From Harmonia axyridis (Eukaryota > Arthropoda > Insecta > Coleoptera > Coccinellidae): a stretch of 64,000 nt of DNA. This document shows, piece after piece, positions 9,632 to 20,765 of the stretch. The stretch's first letter is position 1, and each line of letters starts with the position of its first letter. The stretch is from contig NC_059503.1 of the NCBI RefSeq assembly GCF_914767665.1, positions 62,700,352-62,764,351 on the forward strand. Direction: 5' to 3'. The position numbers and the translations under genes were made by a program. The notes below the pieces were generated by a model, which did no database searches, had not been told where the DNA came from, and saw only the letters and a list, made by a program, of their open reading frames with translations.

Positions 9632-11159
9632 CACTGCGCAAAAAAATTAACGCACATTAGGGAAATCTCAAATTTATTCTACAACTGAAGGTGTTCTCAA
9701 TGATAATTATTTTTATTAGAATTATGCATGCATATGTTATCCACTTTCAACGTTTTTCTTCAATAAAGATGTTTTGTACCAGCAGGAATAAAAAAAAAAT
9801 GAGACTATCAGATTTTGAATGTATTGGCTCCATTCTGAAATCAGTTGATCTCGATCAATTCTAGTGATCAATAGTTTTTCTTTCGTTTGAATTTCTACAC
9901 TCGATCGCTATGCAACGCGAAACAAGCAATTTGACCCAAGAGGAATGTGCCCAAGCGGTAGTTTTGCGAGAAGAAGGGTGGACATACACAAGAATTGCAG
10001 AAAGGTTTGGAGTTTCCCATACAAGTGTGTCCAGAATGTTGCAGCGATTCAGGGAGACAGGTATGAATGTCTGAAGACCAGGACAGGGTAGACCACGGGT
10101 AACAACTGCCATTCAAGAACGTTACTTGAGAGTTTCTTCGTTGAGACAACGGTTAGCAACCGCTCGCCTCCTTCAAAATAAGCTTGAGCAAACTCATGGG
10201 GTGCGAATTAGCACTCAGACAATAAGAAATCGCCTCAGAGAATATGATTTAAGGCCTCGTGTCGCGGCAAGAGGACCAGCTCTTACCCCAGCCCATCGAA
10301 GGGCGCGTTTGAAATTTTGGGAGAGAGCATATCCATTGGGAAGAGGCCGATTGGGAAAAAGTTCTCTTCACAGATGAGTCTAGATTCAGCCTCTACCATT
10401 GTGATCGACGTTCCCTTGTATACAGACGTCCACATGAAAGATATGCTCAGTGCAATTTCTTTAATACTACTGGTTTCGGGGGAGGATCGATTATGGTATG
10501 GGGTGGAATATCTTTGACTGCTCGCACAGACCTAGTGGTCGTTGGTAATGGAGCTGTGAATGCTGATAGGTATATAAGGAACATTCTTGAAGAGCATGTA
10601 GTGCCATTTGCCTCATACATTGGTGAAAATTTCATTTTTATGGACGATAATGCCAGACCCCATCGTGCGCGCATCGTTCAGGAGTACCTTGAAGAGGTTG
10701 AAGTCTCTCGAATGGAATGGCCAGCAGGAATCTAGATCTCAATCCGATTGAGCAGGTTTGGGACAACCTCAATAGAAGGCTGAGAAGTTCAGAAAATCAT
10801 CCAGCTACTCTTAATGACTTAGGAATCCAACTCACAGAAATCTGGGAAGGATTAGATCAGAACATTTTGAGATCACTCATTTTGAGTATGAACCGTTGTT
10901 GCCGAGCTGTAATTAACGCAAGGGGTGGAAATACCAAGAATTAAATCACTTATCAGCATTCCAGTATTTTGAAAATTGTTTATTTCTCTTCTTTCACATA
11001 AGATTCGGTGAAATCCTGAATTTTTCTTCCATTTAATGTGTCTTGTTTCGTTCAAAACCTTCCCGAGAGAACATACAAAAAATGTTATGAAGTCAATGTA
11101 GAGTTAACTTTCATTAAAATTCAGATTTTCAGAATGTGCGTTAATTTTTTTGCGCAGTG
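9632..11159 (+). mobile_element. Tc1-like DD34E transposon with perfect terminal repeats
   Basis: 1528 bp bounded by perfect inverted repeats of about 27 bp beginning CACTGCGCAAAAAAATTAAC, with TA target duplications at 9630-9631 and 11160-11161. The left TA is also the right flank of the MITE at 9328-9629, so one element landed exactly at the other's boundary. It lies in the FABP intron between exon 1B and exon 2. Confidence 0.93.
9910..10944 (+). pseudogene. Tc1-like transposase with one stop and two compensating frameshifts
   Basis: Starts MQRETSNLTQEECAQAVVLR with a paired-like helix-turn-helix (TRIAERFGVSHTSVSRMLQR). An in-frame TGA lies at 10072-10074 (codon 55). The frame shifts near 10320 and returns near 10735. 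Across the three frames the catalytic triad is complete: D in LFTDESRFSL, D in FMDDNARPH and, 34 residues later, E in LNPIEQVWD. Only these lesions separate it from a full transposase of about 340 residues, so decay is mild. Confidence 0.88.
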
Positions 11160-11161
11160 TA

Positions 11162-11709
11162 TATGACTAACCCTGTACATAAAATGATGGAATAGGTAAT
11201 CTTCTGATTTATGTAAAGTGAGATAGATCACATTATATCTCGTACACTGTTTAGAAAAATAGTAGTAGAGAATTTGAGTTCAAATAAAGGAACAGTGTAA
11301 CATGTGATCGACAAATATCTGAATCTTTTCAGTGACCTTGAAATAACAAGTCTGCTTGATGTTCAAGATACTGTTCATTAATGACCCCTATTAGAGGACA
11401 ATTTTTTGATTGCTTGATTGTCATGGGGATACACTCTATGCATCTTAATTTGTATTGGAATGTTACATGTCTGAGAGCTTATCCGTTTCCTTTATATTTG
11501 ACTGTTCCATCGCCATTATAAATATTAATTGTGAAACGTAAAGCCAAGTGTTTTATTTATTTTGTCAATATTAATGGAATGTATTATACCCACAAGAATA
11601 CGAAATGCAATTTGGAAAGATCTTGTAATTGGACACTGAGTTGTATGTCAATAAATCAAAAACCATACAGGATTCAAAATACATTCATGAGATATTTTTA
11701 TTTTCATTT
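11162..11709. other. No gene recognised
   Basis: AT-rich intron sequence of the FABP gene; no conserved motif or repeat noted. Confidence 0.5.
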
Positions 11710-11955
11710 TTAGAATGGTTTTGATATCGAGAGTGTATGGCACCTTTGATTTTTTGTTTGTTTTTCTCTTGTACGGAACATTATTATTTTGCCTGTTTTT
11801 TCTCTAAATTGTTTTTTTTTTTTCGGGACTTGATCTTATATCAGTTTTACTGCCTCAAGTTCCTTTCCACAGCATTGAATATGAGCTTATCTCTTGATAT
11901 AATGTTACTTTATTGTATGTTGTGGATAAATAAAGATTATTATTATTATTATTAT
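11710..11955 (+). mobile_element. LINE 3' UTR relic with microsatellite tail
   Basis: About 230 bp of T-rich 3' UTR-like sequence ends AAATAAAG followed by a run of ATT trinucleotides (11935-11955), the same kind of tail as the LINE ending at 7213. No coding part remains, so this is probably a heavily 5'-truncated insertion. Confidence 0.45.
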
Positions 11956-11959
11956 ATCA

Positions 11960-13370
11960 GTCCGATGTGTGAACCTGTCATGTTGAATTGGACTGATCGT
12001 ATTCGCTAATGCTTTTAAAATCAATATTTATATCAAAAAAGTGAACAAAAACTCCCCTCGGCTTTCGGTAGAGTAGGAAACAATAATACATCACTTAAGT
12101 GCACTCCAATTTGCAACATTTTCCATCGAATAAAATGTTAAAGTGAATACTGAGCCTTTTACGTTGAGATAGTCTCAGGACAATTGATCAACATGAAAGA
12201 ACGCTCTCAAATCTACAACAGTAGAGGCTGATAATAGAAAACAGGAAATCATTAAATCGTTGATTGCAGTATGTTTACCATGCTGGGAAATGTAAGAGTT
12301 AAAAATTCAATAGACAACCATTGTTAGGCACTTGCAGAACCAGGAACATGGTGCATTAGCAGTTGTTGAGTTAATAGAGCTTGATTCACTTGAAAGAATT
12401 AGTCATATAAGAAAATGGAGCATTGAAAATTCAAATGAATAAGGGCAGAGTCTGAAGTGGTTAACAACGAAGACGATAATGAATTAGTACAGACACATAT
12501 ATCTAGTAGAGTATTTGTTAGTAATGTAATATCAGATGGATTTCTCAACTGCATATTTGTTAAAATATCAATAACGATTCGAATAAATTTTTTCCTTTTA
12601 TTAATTCTCTAGATTTTATTATATTTAGGAAATGATAAACAAGGGAGGTGTAATATCAGTTGTTTTCAATGAAATATCTTTCCTAATGTTTAATAATCTG
12701 AAAATTTTCAGTTCATGTCTTGGAATTTATGTGAAAATCGTATATAATATAGCGAAGCGATAATAGTTGTAGCTCTAATTCATTTTTCGAAATATTGACG
12801 TTATGAGTAGAATCATTAAATCAGAACTTAGTATTTCGAAATGACTAATCCTCAATTTTAATAACACATTTCTTCTACAGCGCGAACAAATCTTCCTAAC
12901 AAAGATGAAAATGGCAGAAACCATTGTTATACGTTGAAATAACCTCGGTAATGAAAAGTCATTCGAAGTCGAGGTTAACACAGATATATTTATATATTCC
13001 TATTCTTTGGCTCCAAATACCTATTCTTCAGTGATTATTATTTGAAATTATTATATCCACTTTTTGAAATGTGTACATTTTTATGTCATATTATTCATTT
13101 CAATTGCTAGTATTATTTTCTTGAATTGCAGTTTTGAGAATGAAATTTTGGTTCTGGTGGATGTAATTAGTTGAGTAATTAAGGAAATGGTATTTTGGGA
13201 CAAAAGAATGAATAAATATGTAGACATTATATAAAAAAATTATATCAATCCAAATTGTGAGAAAGTTTGCAGATTTTCAATGTATCTTATATATTGAATA
13301 ACGTTTCTCAAGAACAACTCTTTTGAATTCTATAATTAGATAGGAAGAGAAAACACCCAAGAATGCTGAA
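11960..13370. other. No gene recognised
   Basis: FABP intron sequence upstream of exon 2 and downstream of first exon B; no supported feature. Confidence 0.5.
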
Positions 13371-13377
13371 GACTCAC

Positions 13378-13459
13378 CCAAACTCTTCATATAATTATCA
13401 AAATTGATACTCTCTTCCAGCTTGTACTGTTTTTTCAGGAAATCATCGATATTAGCCAT
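13378..13459 (-). CDS. FABP-like protein, alternative first exon B
   Basis: ATG at 13459 in good insect start context (GTGAAAATGG). It encodes 27 residues plus one base: MANIDDFLKKQYKLEESINF then DNYMKSL. The segment KQYKLEESINFDNYM fits the cytosolic FABP signature pattern. The donor GTGAGT at 13377 leaves phase 1 and rejoins exon 2 at GVGLVT. It is homologous to first exon A but clearly diverged, so the two encode different helix 1 / strand A regions of the barrel portal. Confidence 0.85.
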
Positions 13460-13824
13460 TTTCACAAACGATGTCAAACGTACTGACAAATTTAGAAATT
13501 GTGTACCGGATCAGATTCTCTACTAGTTTAAAGTACCTAAAAGATGTACTTTACTCTCTGGACGTCAATGTATCACTGAAGGATATCGATAATATGTGAT
13601 TCAATTTGTTATTCTTTGAATTAGATAACGGAGATAAACCCGCATATGTACAGGGACCGTCTTCTCTAAACTCAATGGTCCACAAACGTGTCTGTATTCA
13701 CGATTAGTTTCGTTGTCAAGGACACAGATGTGGTTTCATTTGAAGTTTAAAGTTTATTGTTCATCGAACATTTACTCATGACGTAATGCTGGATTATTTC
13801 TACGAACTACACCGTTTTCGATTG

Positions 13825-14035
13825 TAGTTCAGAAAATCAAAGTTCAATTTCAGAAAAGGCAACATGTTTTTCAGAATAGGAAAGTATAATTCAGAAAAAA
13901 AATGAATTTGGGAATAGTTGATTTGATTTTAGAAAAAGTAAATTGAAATTCTGATTAGGAATTTGGAATTCAGAAAAACAAAGTTGTAATTCAGAATAGT
14001 AAATTGAAATTGAGAAACAGAAAAAAATTCCTAAT
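13825..14035. repeat. Degenerate interspersed repeat of an ATTCAGAA-type word
   Basis: About ten loosely spaced copies of words like AATTCAGAA or TTTCAGAA with A-rich spacers. It looks like an old, eroded minisatellite. Confidence 0.4.
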
Positions 14036-14059
14036 AGATCTAGTTTGAAATTCACCTTG

Positions 14060-14135
14060 TATATTATTATTATTATTATTGTATATTGTATTGAATTTAT
14101 AGGTTTATTGTATCTAATAATAATAATAATAACCT
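14060..14135. repeat. ATT/AAT microsatellites in inverted arrangement
   Basis: A (TTA)n run at about 14064-14080 is followed by a (TAA)n run at about 14117-14132, capable of forming a short hairpin. Confidence 0.6.
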
Positions 14136-14427
14136 TGTATATCAATATACAGCTGGGATGATTATGCCATATTTTGAGTGTTGTATCACAAAATCTAGTT
14201 CAGTTAACCAGAATAATGACTTTACATTCCATATATCAATGGGACGTAATCAACTTTACTGTAGTCATTGTTTCTGTTAGTTTATCTAGACCTGATGTTC
14301 TGATGAAAATTCGAAAATTTGGCATAAAAAAGCTCTTATTCAACATATACAAATAAATTTTCACCTAGTTAGATCTATTGTTATGGAAATATTGGGTATT
14401 TTATTGTTTATTTTGCTCAAATATGAA

Positions 14428-15354
14428 GGGTGTTTTTTTTAGAGCTTTAAATTGCAATAAACAACGATGGATTATTCGATTGATATGAATTTTATTTATC
14501 CGCAAGATAATCTAGTGGCATTATATTTTAAATATGATTTCTGGCATATGACCGCCACGGCTGGCTCGGATGTAGTCCAATCTGGACGTCCAATTTTCGA
14601 TTACTTTTTCCAACATTTGTGGCCGTATATCGGCAATAACACGGCGAATGTTGTCTTCCAACGATCAAGGGTTTGTGGCTTATCCGCATAGACCAGTGAC
14701 TTTACATAGCCCCACAGAAAGTAGTCTAGCGGTGTTAAATCACAATATCTTGGAGGCCAATTCACAGGTCCAAAACGTGAAATTAGGAGGTCACCAAACG
14801 TGTCTTTCAATAAATCGATTGTGGCACGAGCTGTGTGACATGTTGCGCCGTCTTGTTGGAACCACAGCTCTTGGACATCATGGTTGTTCAATTCAGGAAT
14901 GAAAAAGTTAGTAATCATGGCTCTATACCGATTACCATTGACTCTAACGTTCTGGCCATCATCGTTTTTGAAGAAGTACGGACCAATGATTCCACCAGCT
15001 CATAAAGCGCACCAAACAGTCAGTTTTTCTGGATGTGACGGTGTTTCGACATACACTTGAGGATTAGCTTCACTCCAAATGCGGTAGTTTTGTTTGTTGA
15101 CGTAGCCATTCAACCAGAAGTGCGCTTCATCGCTAAACAAAATAAAATGGACGTAGTGCGCGATACGTATTCCGCACAGAACCATTATTTTCGAAATGAA
15201 ATTGCATTATTTGCAAGCGTTGTTCAGGCGTGAGTCTATTCATGATGAATTGCCAAACCAAACTGAGAATAAATCACTTGACAGCTGTCAAATCGGTCTC
15301 CATCTTGAAAAGTAATGCGAACTTAAAGTTATATACCTCGAAAAAAAAACACCC
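14428..15354 (-). mobile_element. DD41D mariner-like element, internally deleted (copy 2)
   Basis: 927 bp bounded by related inverted ends: GGGTGTTTTTTTTAGAGCTT at left and GGGGTGTTTTTTTTTCGAGG read on the minus strand at right. The N-terminal reading MNRLTPEQRL starts at 15243. About 40 codons later it joins, out of frame, to the first catalytic block HFILFSDEAHFWLNG. A stop interrupts the central part near 15000, and a C-terminal frame (14918-14601) carries WFQQDGATCHTAR and LTPLDYFLWGY. It is non-autonomous, in FABP intron 1. Confidence 0.9.
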
Positions 15355-15357
15355 CTT

Positions 15358-18149
15358 CAGATATAATTCCGAAATGAAAGTAACTATAGACAACTGAGTT
15401 ATCTTTCAATTTCAATGAGATATTTTTCTTTTGAGCAGTACCAATCTTCACGAGTTCAACAAATTTCCTTCCTTTGATACCATTATCACCATAGAGAGAC
15501 ACATATGGTAGATTGTATCGAAAACGAAAACTGGTTCTGTAGGTGAATGACTTTTCGGTGAAATAAACATAAAGAAAGAATTACGAAATTCTGATGTGAA
15601 ATGATTATGCAGTAACTGATATAATCTGCATGCAAAAAGCTGGAAACGACGTTTGATCATACAACCATTCTCTGTTGGATGAAAATTAACAGTTACAGTG
15701 GGACACAGTAACAAAGCCTACATTCAGTTGAAATTATTAACTAACGGATGCAAGTGATATGGAAAATATAAAATGCATGTAATCTCCACAAATTCAATTT
15801 CAATGGATTCTTTCAATTATATTTACAAGTTTTCGAAATGTTGCGAAGAATTTTTAAATATTCAGATAGGAAAAAGTTGTCATGAAATATATCCTTGAAG
15901 GCTCCAGTTTAAATAGTAACCAAATTCCATGATTTTTCTACCTTAGCACCGGAGAAAATATATAAAATCATTCTTAAGTATAGTAAAATTTAAAAAAAAA
16001 ATAATCTGAGCCTCCTCAATTTTTCTTTGTAGTAGATCATATTGATTATCGAACAATAATTTTGGGGACATCTTGTATATTTATTTTCAGTTGATGTCTT
16101 GAATTCTGAAGCATGCAACTTTTGATTATCGAAATCCTAAAAATTTCATAAAAATTCAGGGAATTCTCTGGTTTTTAGAATCTCCAGAATTTTCGGAAAA
16201 AGTCGTATTTTCGATAGATTTTTTTTAATTTTGAAAAACAATTGTTTGTATCTGAATCTAATTTGAAATACCTAATTTCCATAGTTCAATCCATTTGAAA
16301 TATTCTGTTATTTTTATTGATAATTCATTTTGATGTGTATTCTTATCCTCTAAAATTTTACAATCGTTAAACGAAATCCTATGTTGTCATCTTCAGAAAC
16401 TAACTGGAATTAAGAATATAACTTTAAGTTTCCGAAAATGAAAATATTTTGGTCAAAACGTTTGTAAAAATTGGATTAAATTGTGATTACTACTCTTCAA
16501 TAGAGCTATACTGTGATGACAAAAGTATCATTTCTATAACAATTTCATTGTTACTCTCGCCAAATCGAATCGAAAAATTTTTTCGATGACAATTCAAAAG
16601 TTACGTTATCAGAAATAATTCGTTTCAATAGTCAATGAAAAAAGCTGATGGAACTATGAACTTTCCGTCGTTGCCGCAACAAAAGGTCAGAGCTAATCAT
16701 TTGAATATTGACCAAGGTCTTTCAAGTTCAAGCTCTAGTCCCCATTGTTTCCGAATGAAATATTAGTGATGCTATCATTAACACATTCATTATTATTTTC
16801 TTCGTCTATGAGGTACGTATAAATTTATTTTCTAACAATCTATACAAATGCATACTATTACAATAATTTCGTTTCCGAATATTTCAAAAATTCAATGATT
16901 TTCCCAATAATTTATTTGATGTATAGAAATGTTAATATGTATCATTGAGGTAATTTTTCAAGCGATTATTCGAGTTATTTGATAGTATTTTATGCATTCG
17001 ACCTTGTCATAAGAGAGGGATTCGATGTATTTCTATGTATAATAAAAAATATTAATCAATTTTCAATTCGAATTATATTTTGATGGCTTTCACGATGAAT
17101 TTGCATATCCCTCTTCCAAATTACATTGCGCCAATTGAAGATATTCTTGTAGAATGTTCTACTTGTTATATTGTGACGATTTCAATAAATTTGTGATGAA
17201 CGAAATGAAAATATTCTTCGCGTGAATCTTTTAGAATTGAAAAGAGATTTTCTGTCATCTCTGTTGTGAAAGAAACTGAAGAACTTTGACAGAAATTTTC
17301 AACATTTCCATTAATTTTGGCATCCCTACTCATTAGAAAAAACTATTTTGATGTCGAAATTCTACCAAAAATGAAAATTATGAAGAGTACCTAATAAGTA
17401 TTATCTTGCTGGTTTTGTTCAAGAGGCTATTCGGTTCGAAATCTGAATCAAATTTTCAAGAATGAGCTAATCGACCGATTTTTCAAATATTTTCAACTTA
17501 TTCAGTGATTTTTATTGAGCATATGAGTAGATATTTTCTCTTGGCAATAATACTCATCATATAAAAGGACAATCAAATAAGTAATTGGCAAAGCGGTTGT
17601 AAAATGACATTTTATGCAACTGACGTCACTTGGATGTATAAACAATCAAATGACATTTACGAATGCGTTTATTTTCATTATTGATTCAAAGGTTTGCTGT
17701 TGGGAAGATCATATTGATGTTAGTAATAAACTTATTATTATTCGGAAGTATTTTATGGTAAAGAAAACTTTGATCCATTATATTCTTACAATCTGGCATC
17801 CATTGTTGTTAAAAATGCACTACATTTCCAATATTTTGTCTACATGAAAAATCTGTTTGGAATCTCAAAATAACTATCAAATTTTATTGTGGAAAATGTC
17901 AAAATTGTAAATTGGTCCAAACTAGTCTGTTTCTCATCAGCAATAAAAGGTATAAATATGTAATTATTAATCGAGTTTTAAGATCTTTTTTTGAGCATTT
18001 TTCAACATGTTTTTCTGTGAAATTAATATATGATTGAAATTTATGCATTAAAAAAAAAGGACTTATTTTTCATATCGCCAAAGCCGCTATTCCGTAGACT
18101 GAAATTGATATGCTTTATTATAGGCTCGATTTCAGGTAAGTGTAATAAA
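15358..18149. other. No gene recognised
   Basis: 2.8 kb of AT-rich FABP intron; only chance frames. Confidence 0.5.
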
Positions 18150-18543
18150 GTGTGATTTTTTTAGAGCTGTAGAACTTCAAATTGCAATGAAACAACGATG
18201 GATTATTCGATTGACATGAATTTTATTTATCAGCAAGATAATCTTGTGGCATTACATTTTAAATATGATTTCTGGCATATGACCGCCACGGCTGTAGTCC
18301 AATCTGGACGTCCAATTTTCGATGACTTTTTCCAACATTTGTGACGGTATATCGGCAATAACACGGCGAATGTTGTCTTCCAAATAATAAAGGGTTTGTG
18401 GCTTATCCGCATAGACCAATGACTTTACATAGCCTCACAGAAAGTAGTCAAGCGGTGTTAAATCAAAAGATCTTGGAGGCCAATTCACAGGTCCAAAACG
18501 TGAAATTAGGCGGTCACCAAACGTGTCTTTCAATAAATCGATT
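18150..18543 (-). mobile_element. DD41D mariner-like element, 3' part only (copy 3)
   Basis: The transposon end is degraded (TGATTTTTTTAGAGCTGTAG) and is followed by the 3' coding part up to the word AATAAATCGATTG. At that point homology stops abruptly and the Maverick-type segment begins. The element's other half is missing. Confidence 0.85.
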
Positions 18544-18552
18544 GGTGGTGGG

Positions 18553-18723
18553 ATGATGCGATACAATGAAAAAGCGATAGACTATAGATATTGGAATGAT
18601 ATTAACGAATTAGTAGATCGTTTGTGTTTATTGCACGCGCCAAAAGAAGCAGGCAACAACTCCAACGATAACGAAATCGAAGCAATTGTGGATGAGTTGC
18701 GTGAAGCTGGAATTATATATTAG
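18553..18723 (+). CDS. Small Maverick-associated protein, about 56 residues, hypothetical
   Basis: Reading MMRYNEKAIDYRYWNDINEL and ending VDELREAGIIY then TAG. The pattern Y-W-N-D-x-NELVDRL, a short loop with NNSNDNEIEAIVDELREAGI, recurs in my recollection of small frames beside Maverick integrases, but I cannot name a function. The frame is open upstream into the broken mariner (to 18523), so the native start may have been lost in the junction. It is mostly helical and charged. Confidence 0.5.
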   Translation: MMRYNEKAIDYRYWNDINELVDRLCLLHAPKEAGNNSNDNEIEAIVDELREAGIIY

Positions 18724-18762
18724 GTGTGGTTTTTTGCATCCAAATTCATTATAGCAGCTACA

Positions 18763-19155
18763 ATGGACACATTTGGTCGGGTTGCATACACTGGAAACAG
18801 TTGCTTGCGGGTTGATTATACTTTTCCCATGACCAATGATGGTGACTATGATTTCGGCAATAGAAGGCTATGTAATGTGAAGAGACCAACTGAAAAAAGT
18901 GATGTGACTAACGAAATCATTGACATAGAATTGTCTAACCTTAGCAATGTCTTGAAAGATTTTGGAAGTAAATTAGAACACCTGAGTGAGAAATTGGAAC
19001 GCATGGGTGAGAAATTGGAAAAAATTTGTGAAATGATTTCTAGCTTGGCATCCGTAGAGTTGTCTGCTTCTGCCTATACTACAACCGTGGTACCAATCAC
19101 ACATCCACAGATGAATAGTGAAACTCATAAAGATGAGACACACCCAACCATCTAA
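18763..19155 (+). CDS. Maverick-associated coiled-coil protein, 130 residues, hypothetical
   Basis: Start chosen at the ATG at 18763 (MDTFGRVAYTGN); an earlier GTG in frame at 18724 is unlikely in an animal. Residues about 55-100 form a heptad coiled coil rich in repeats of KLE (HLSEKLERMGEKLEKICEM). The last 23 bases overlap the integrase gene in another frame. No family is recognised. It could be a structural or DNA-associated accessory of the element. Confidence 0.5.
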   Translation: MDTFGRVAYTGNSCLRVDYTFPMTNDGDYDFGNRRLCNVKRPTEKSDVTNEIIDIELSNLSNVLKDFGSKLEHLSEKLERMGEKLEKICEMISSLASVELSASAYTTTVVPITHPQMNSETHKDETHPTI

Positions 19156-20077
19156 AGAAATAGTTCAAGTAATTAAGGAACTTCATCGTCCTGCGCGTAA
19201 AAATTTCTCTCGACGAAGAACAATTATTAAAGGGTTAGATGATCTTTGGCAAATGGATTTAGGGCAGCTTGATAAGCTCGCCACAAGTAATGAGGGTTTT
19301 AAGTATATTCTTGTTGTTATTGATTGCTTCTCGAAATTCGTATGGGCTAGAGCAGTGAAGAGGAAAACAGGCGAAGAAGTGACTAGGGCTTTTCTCGATA
19401 TCCTACAGCACAATGACGGACGAATACCTATCAACTTACAATATGATCAAGGAGAGGAATTTTTCAATCACCAATTTCAAGAACTAGTTAGAAAACATCA
19501 CATAAATCATTATAATACGTATAGTGATAAGAAAGCAGCAATAGTGGAGCGAGTCATAAGAACGTTGAAAGAAGCGCTTTTCAAACAATTTAGTTTGAGA
19601 GGAACTTATCGATGGATCGACATCCTTCAAGATGTGGTAAATGCATATAATAATAAAAGGCATCGGACGATTAGAATGAAACCATGTGATGTTAATACGA
19701 AAAATGAGAGTGACATATATAAATTTGCATACAACCACATCAAAATAGCAGGACCTCATAGATTTCAGAAGGGTGATATTGTACGTATAAGTGAATACAG
19801 ACATATTTTTACAAAGGGATATCTCCCGCAATGGACTACTGAACTATTTAAAATCACAAAAGTTCAACTGACCAACCCAGTAAGTTACCTTCTTGAAGAT
19901 TTTGCCGGTAGACCTATAAGTGGAGCTTTCTACCAAGAAGAGTTGCAAAAGACAAAGCAGCCCGATGTTTACTTGGTTGAAAAAGTATTACGCAGACGTG
20001 CAGACAAGGTTTTGGTGCGATGGTTGGGGATGAGTGAAGAACATGATTCCTGGATTCAGTCAGAAAACAAACTTTGA
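19133..20077 (+). CDS. Maverick/Polinton-type retroviral-like integrase with chromodomain
   Basis: 314 residues from the ATG at 19133. An rve-fold catalytic core shows D42 (DLWQMDLGQL), D105 (LQYDQGEEFF) and E139 (AAIVERVIRTLKE), a complete acidic triad that joins element ends to target DNA. ILVVIDCFSKFVWARAV is the typical second strand. A C-terminal chromodomain-like stretch (VEKVLRRRADKVLVRWLG to DSWIQSENKL) may steer insertion to marked chromatin. The frame is uninterrupted. A Ginger-like or retroelement integrase is the alternative, but the neighbours and chromodomain favour Maverick. Confidence 0.82.
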   Translation: MRHTQPSKEIVQVIKELHRPARKNFSRRRTIIKGLDDLWQMDLGQLDKLATSNEGFKYILVVIDCFSKFVWARAVKRKTGEEVTRAFLDILQHNDGRIPINLQYDQGEEFFNHQFQELVRKHHINHYNTYSDKKAAIVERVIRTLKEALFKQFSLRGTYRWIDILQDVVNAYNNKRHRTIRMKPCDVNTKNESDIYKFAYNHIKIAGPHRFQKGDIVRISEYRHIFTKGYLPQWTTELFKITKVQLTNPVSYLLEDFAGRPISGAFYQEELQKTKQPDVYLVEKVLRRRADKVLVRWLGMSEEHDSWIQSENKL

Positions 20078-20083
20078 GCAATC

Positions 20084-20743
20084 ATGCAACCACAACAATA
20101 CAATGAGCCATCGCTAAGCGTAAATGCTTCTGATGTTGAATCAAAGCATAATGATGATGATGATGAATCATATAATGCTGCAGTGAAAAACGAAAAGCAC
20201 TACCTGTTGAACCAACAATTTCGTCTGGAAATAGAATGTAGATTGGGATCTGCTTCTCTATACATTGATTGTGGCATAAGTCCAGCAAGGCAATTTGCCC
20301 CTGCCGTCAAGCTGAGCTGCAATAATTGTGTAATATCGTTTGATGATTGGGAATGGGAGTTGTTTATGTCACAAATCGAAAATGATTACCAAAGAGAATG
20401 TGGAGCAACAGTTGTACGATGTGATTGTGAATGTATGATGACTAGAGTTAAAAAATGGGGGAACTGCATATATTTCAGTACATCTGACTTGAATAAAATA
20501 TCTGAATTGAATCAACTGCTAATTATCAATCGTCTTGAGATGCTGAAAAATCTACGAATATCTCTGTATTACTTCATATTCGTGGACACCATCAAAGGAT
20601 TAACACAGAACTCCAGCAAACAAAATTCTGTTGAAGATTTTATAAATGCTTTCTGTAGAATCAATCCATGTGTTCAGAGTTATGCAATTTTAGAATGTAT
20701 GTACTTCTATAAGAATAAATTATTGAACGACTTAGATAACTAA
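20084..20743 (+). CDS. Uncharacterised 219-residue protein next to integrase
   Basis: Begins 7 bases after the integrase stop (ATG at 20084, MQPQQYNEPSLSVNASDVES). The acidic N-terminal 30 residues include a DDDDE run. A central domain has cysteines (LSCNNCVISFDDWEWELF; VRCDCECMMTRVKKWGNCIYF) and a tryptophan pair. The C-terminal third is helical. It is intact, with AATAAA 14 bases after the stop. No known family is recognised with confidence. Its position suggests a conserved accessory gene of the Maverick. Confidence 0.6.
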   Translation: MQPQQYNEPSLSVNASDVESKHNDDDDESYNAAVKNEKHYLLNQQFRLEIECRLGSASLYIDCGISPARQFAPAVKLSCNNCVISFDDWEWELFMSQIENDYQRECGATVVRCDCECMMTRVKKWGNCIYFSTSDLNKISELNQLLIINRLEMLKNLRISLYYFIFVDTIKGLTQNSSKQNSVEDFINAFCRINPCVQSYAILECMYFYKNKLLNDLDN

Positions 20744-20765
20744 CATAACGTTGTGTCAATAAAAG

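Larger units (their letters stand above)
18544..20765 (+). mobile_element. Maverick/Polinton fragment (integrase end)
   Basis: About 2.2 kb with four closely packed plus-strand frames (18553, 18763, 19133, 20084), two nearly abutting and two overlapping by 23 bases, and almost no intergenic space. This compact viral-style packing plus a chromodomain integrase is typical of Maverick/Polinton elements. No polymerase B, ATPase, protease or capsid gene is present, so only one end survives. The left border is the broken DD41D copy; the right border is undefined, near the AATAAA at 20757-20762. It is antisense to FABP, in intron 1. Confidence 0.7.

Noticed and set aside
18523..18552. Start of the small Maverick protein at an ATG in mariner sequence
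   Set aside because: The first ten codons are DD41D DNA; the in-frame ATG at 18553 lies in Maverick sequence.
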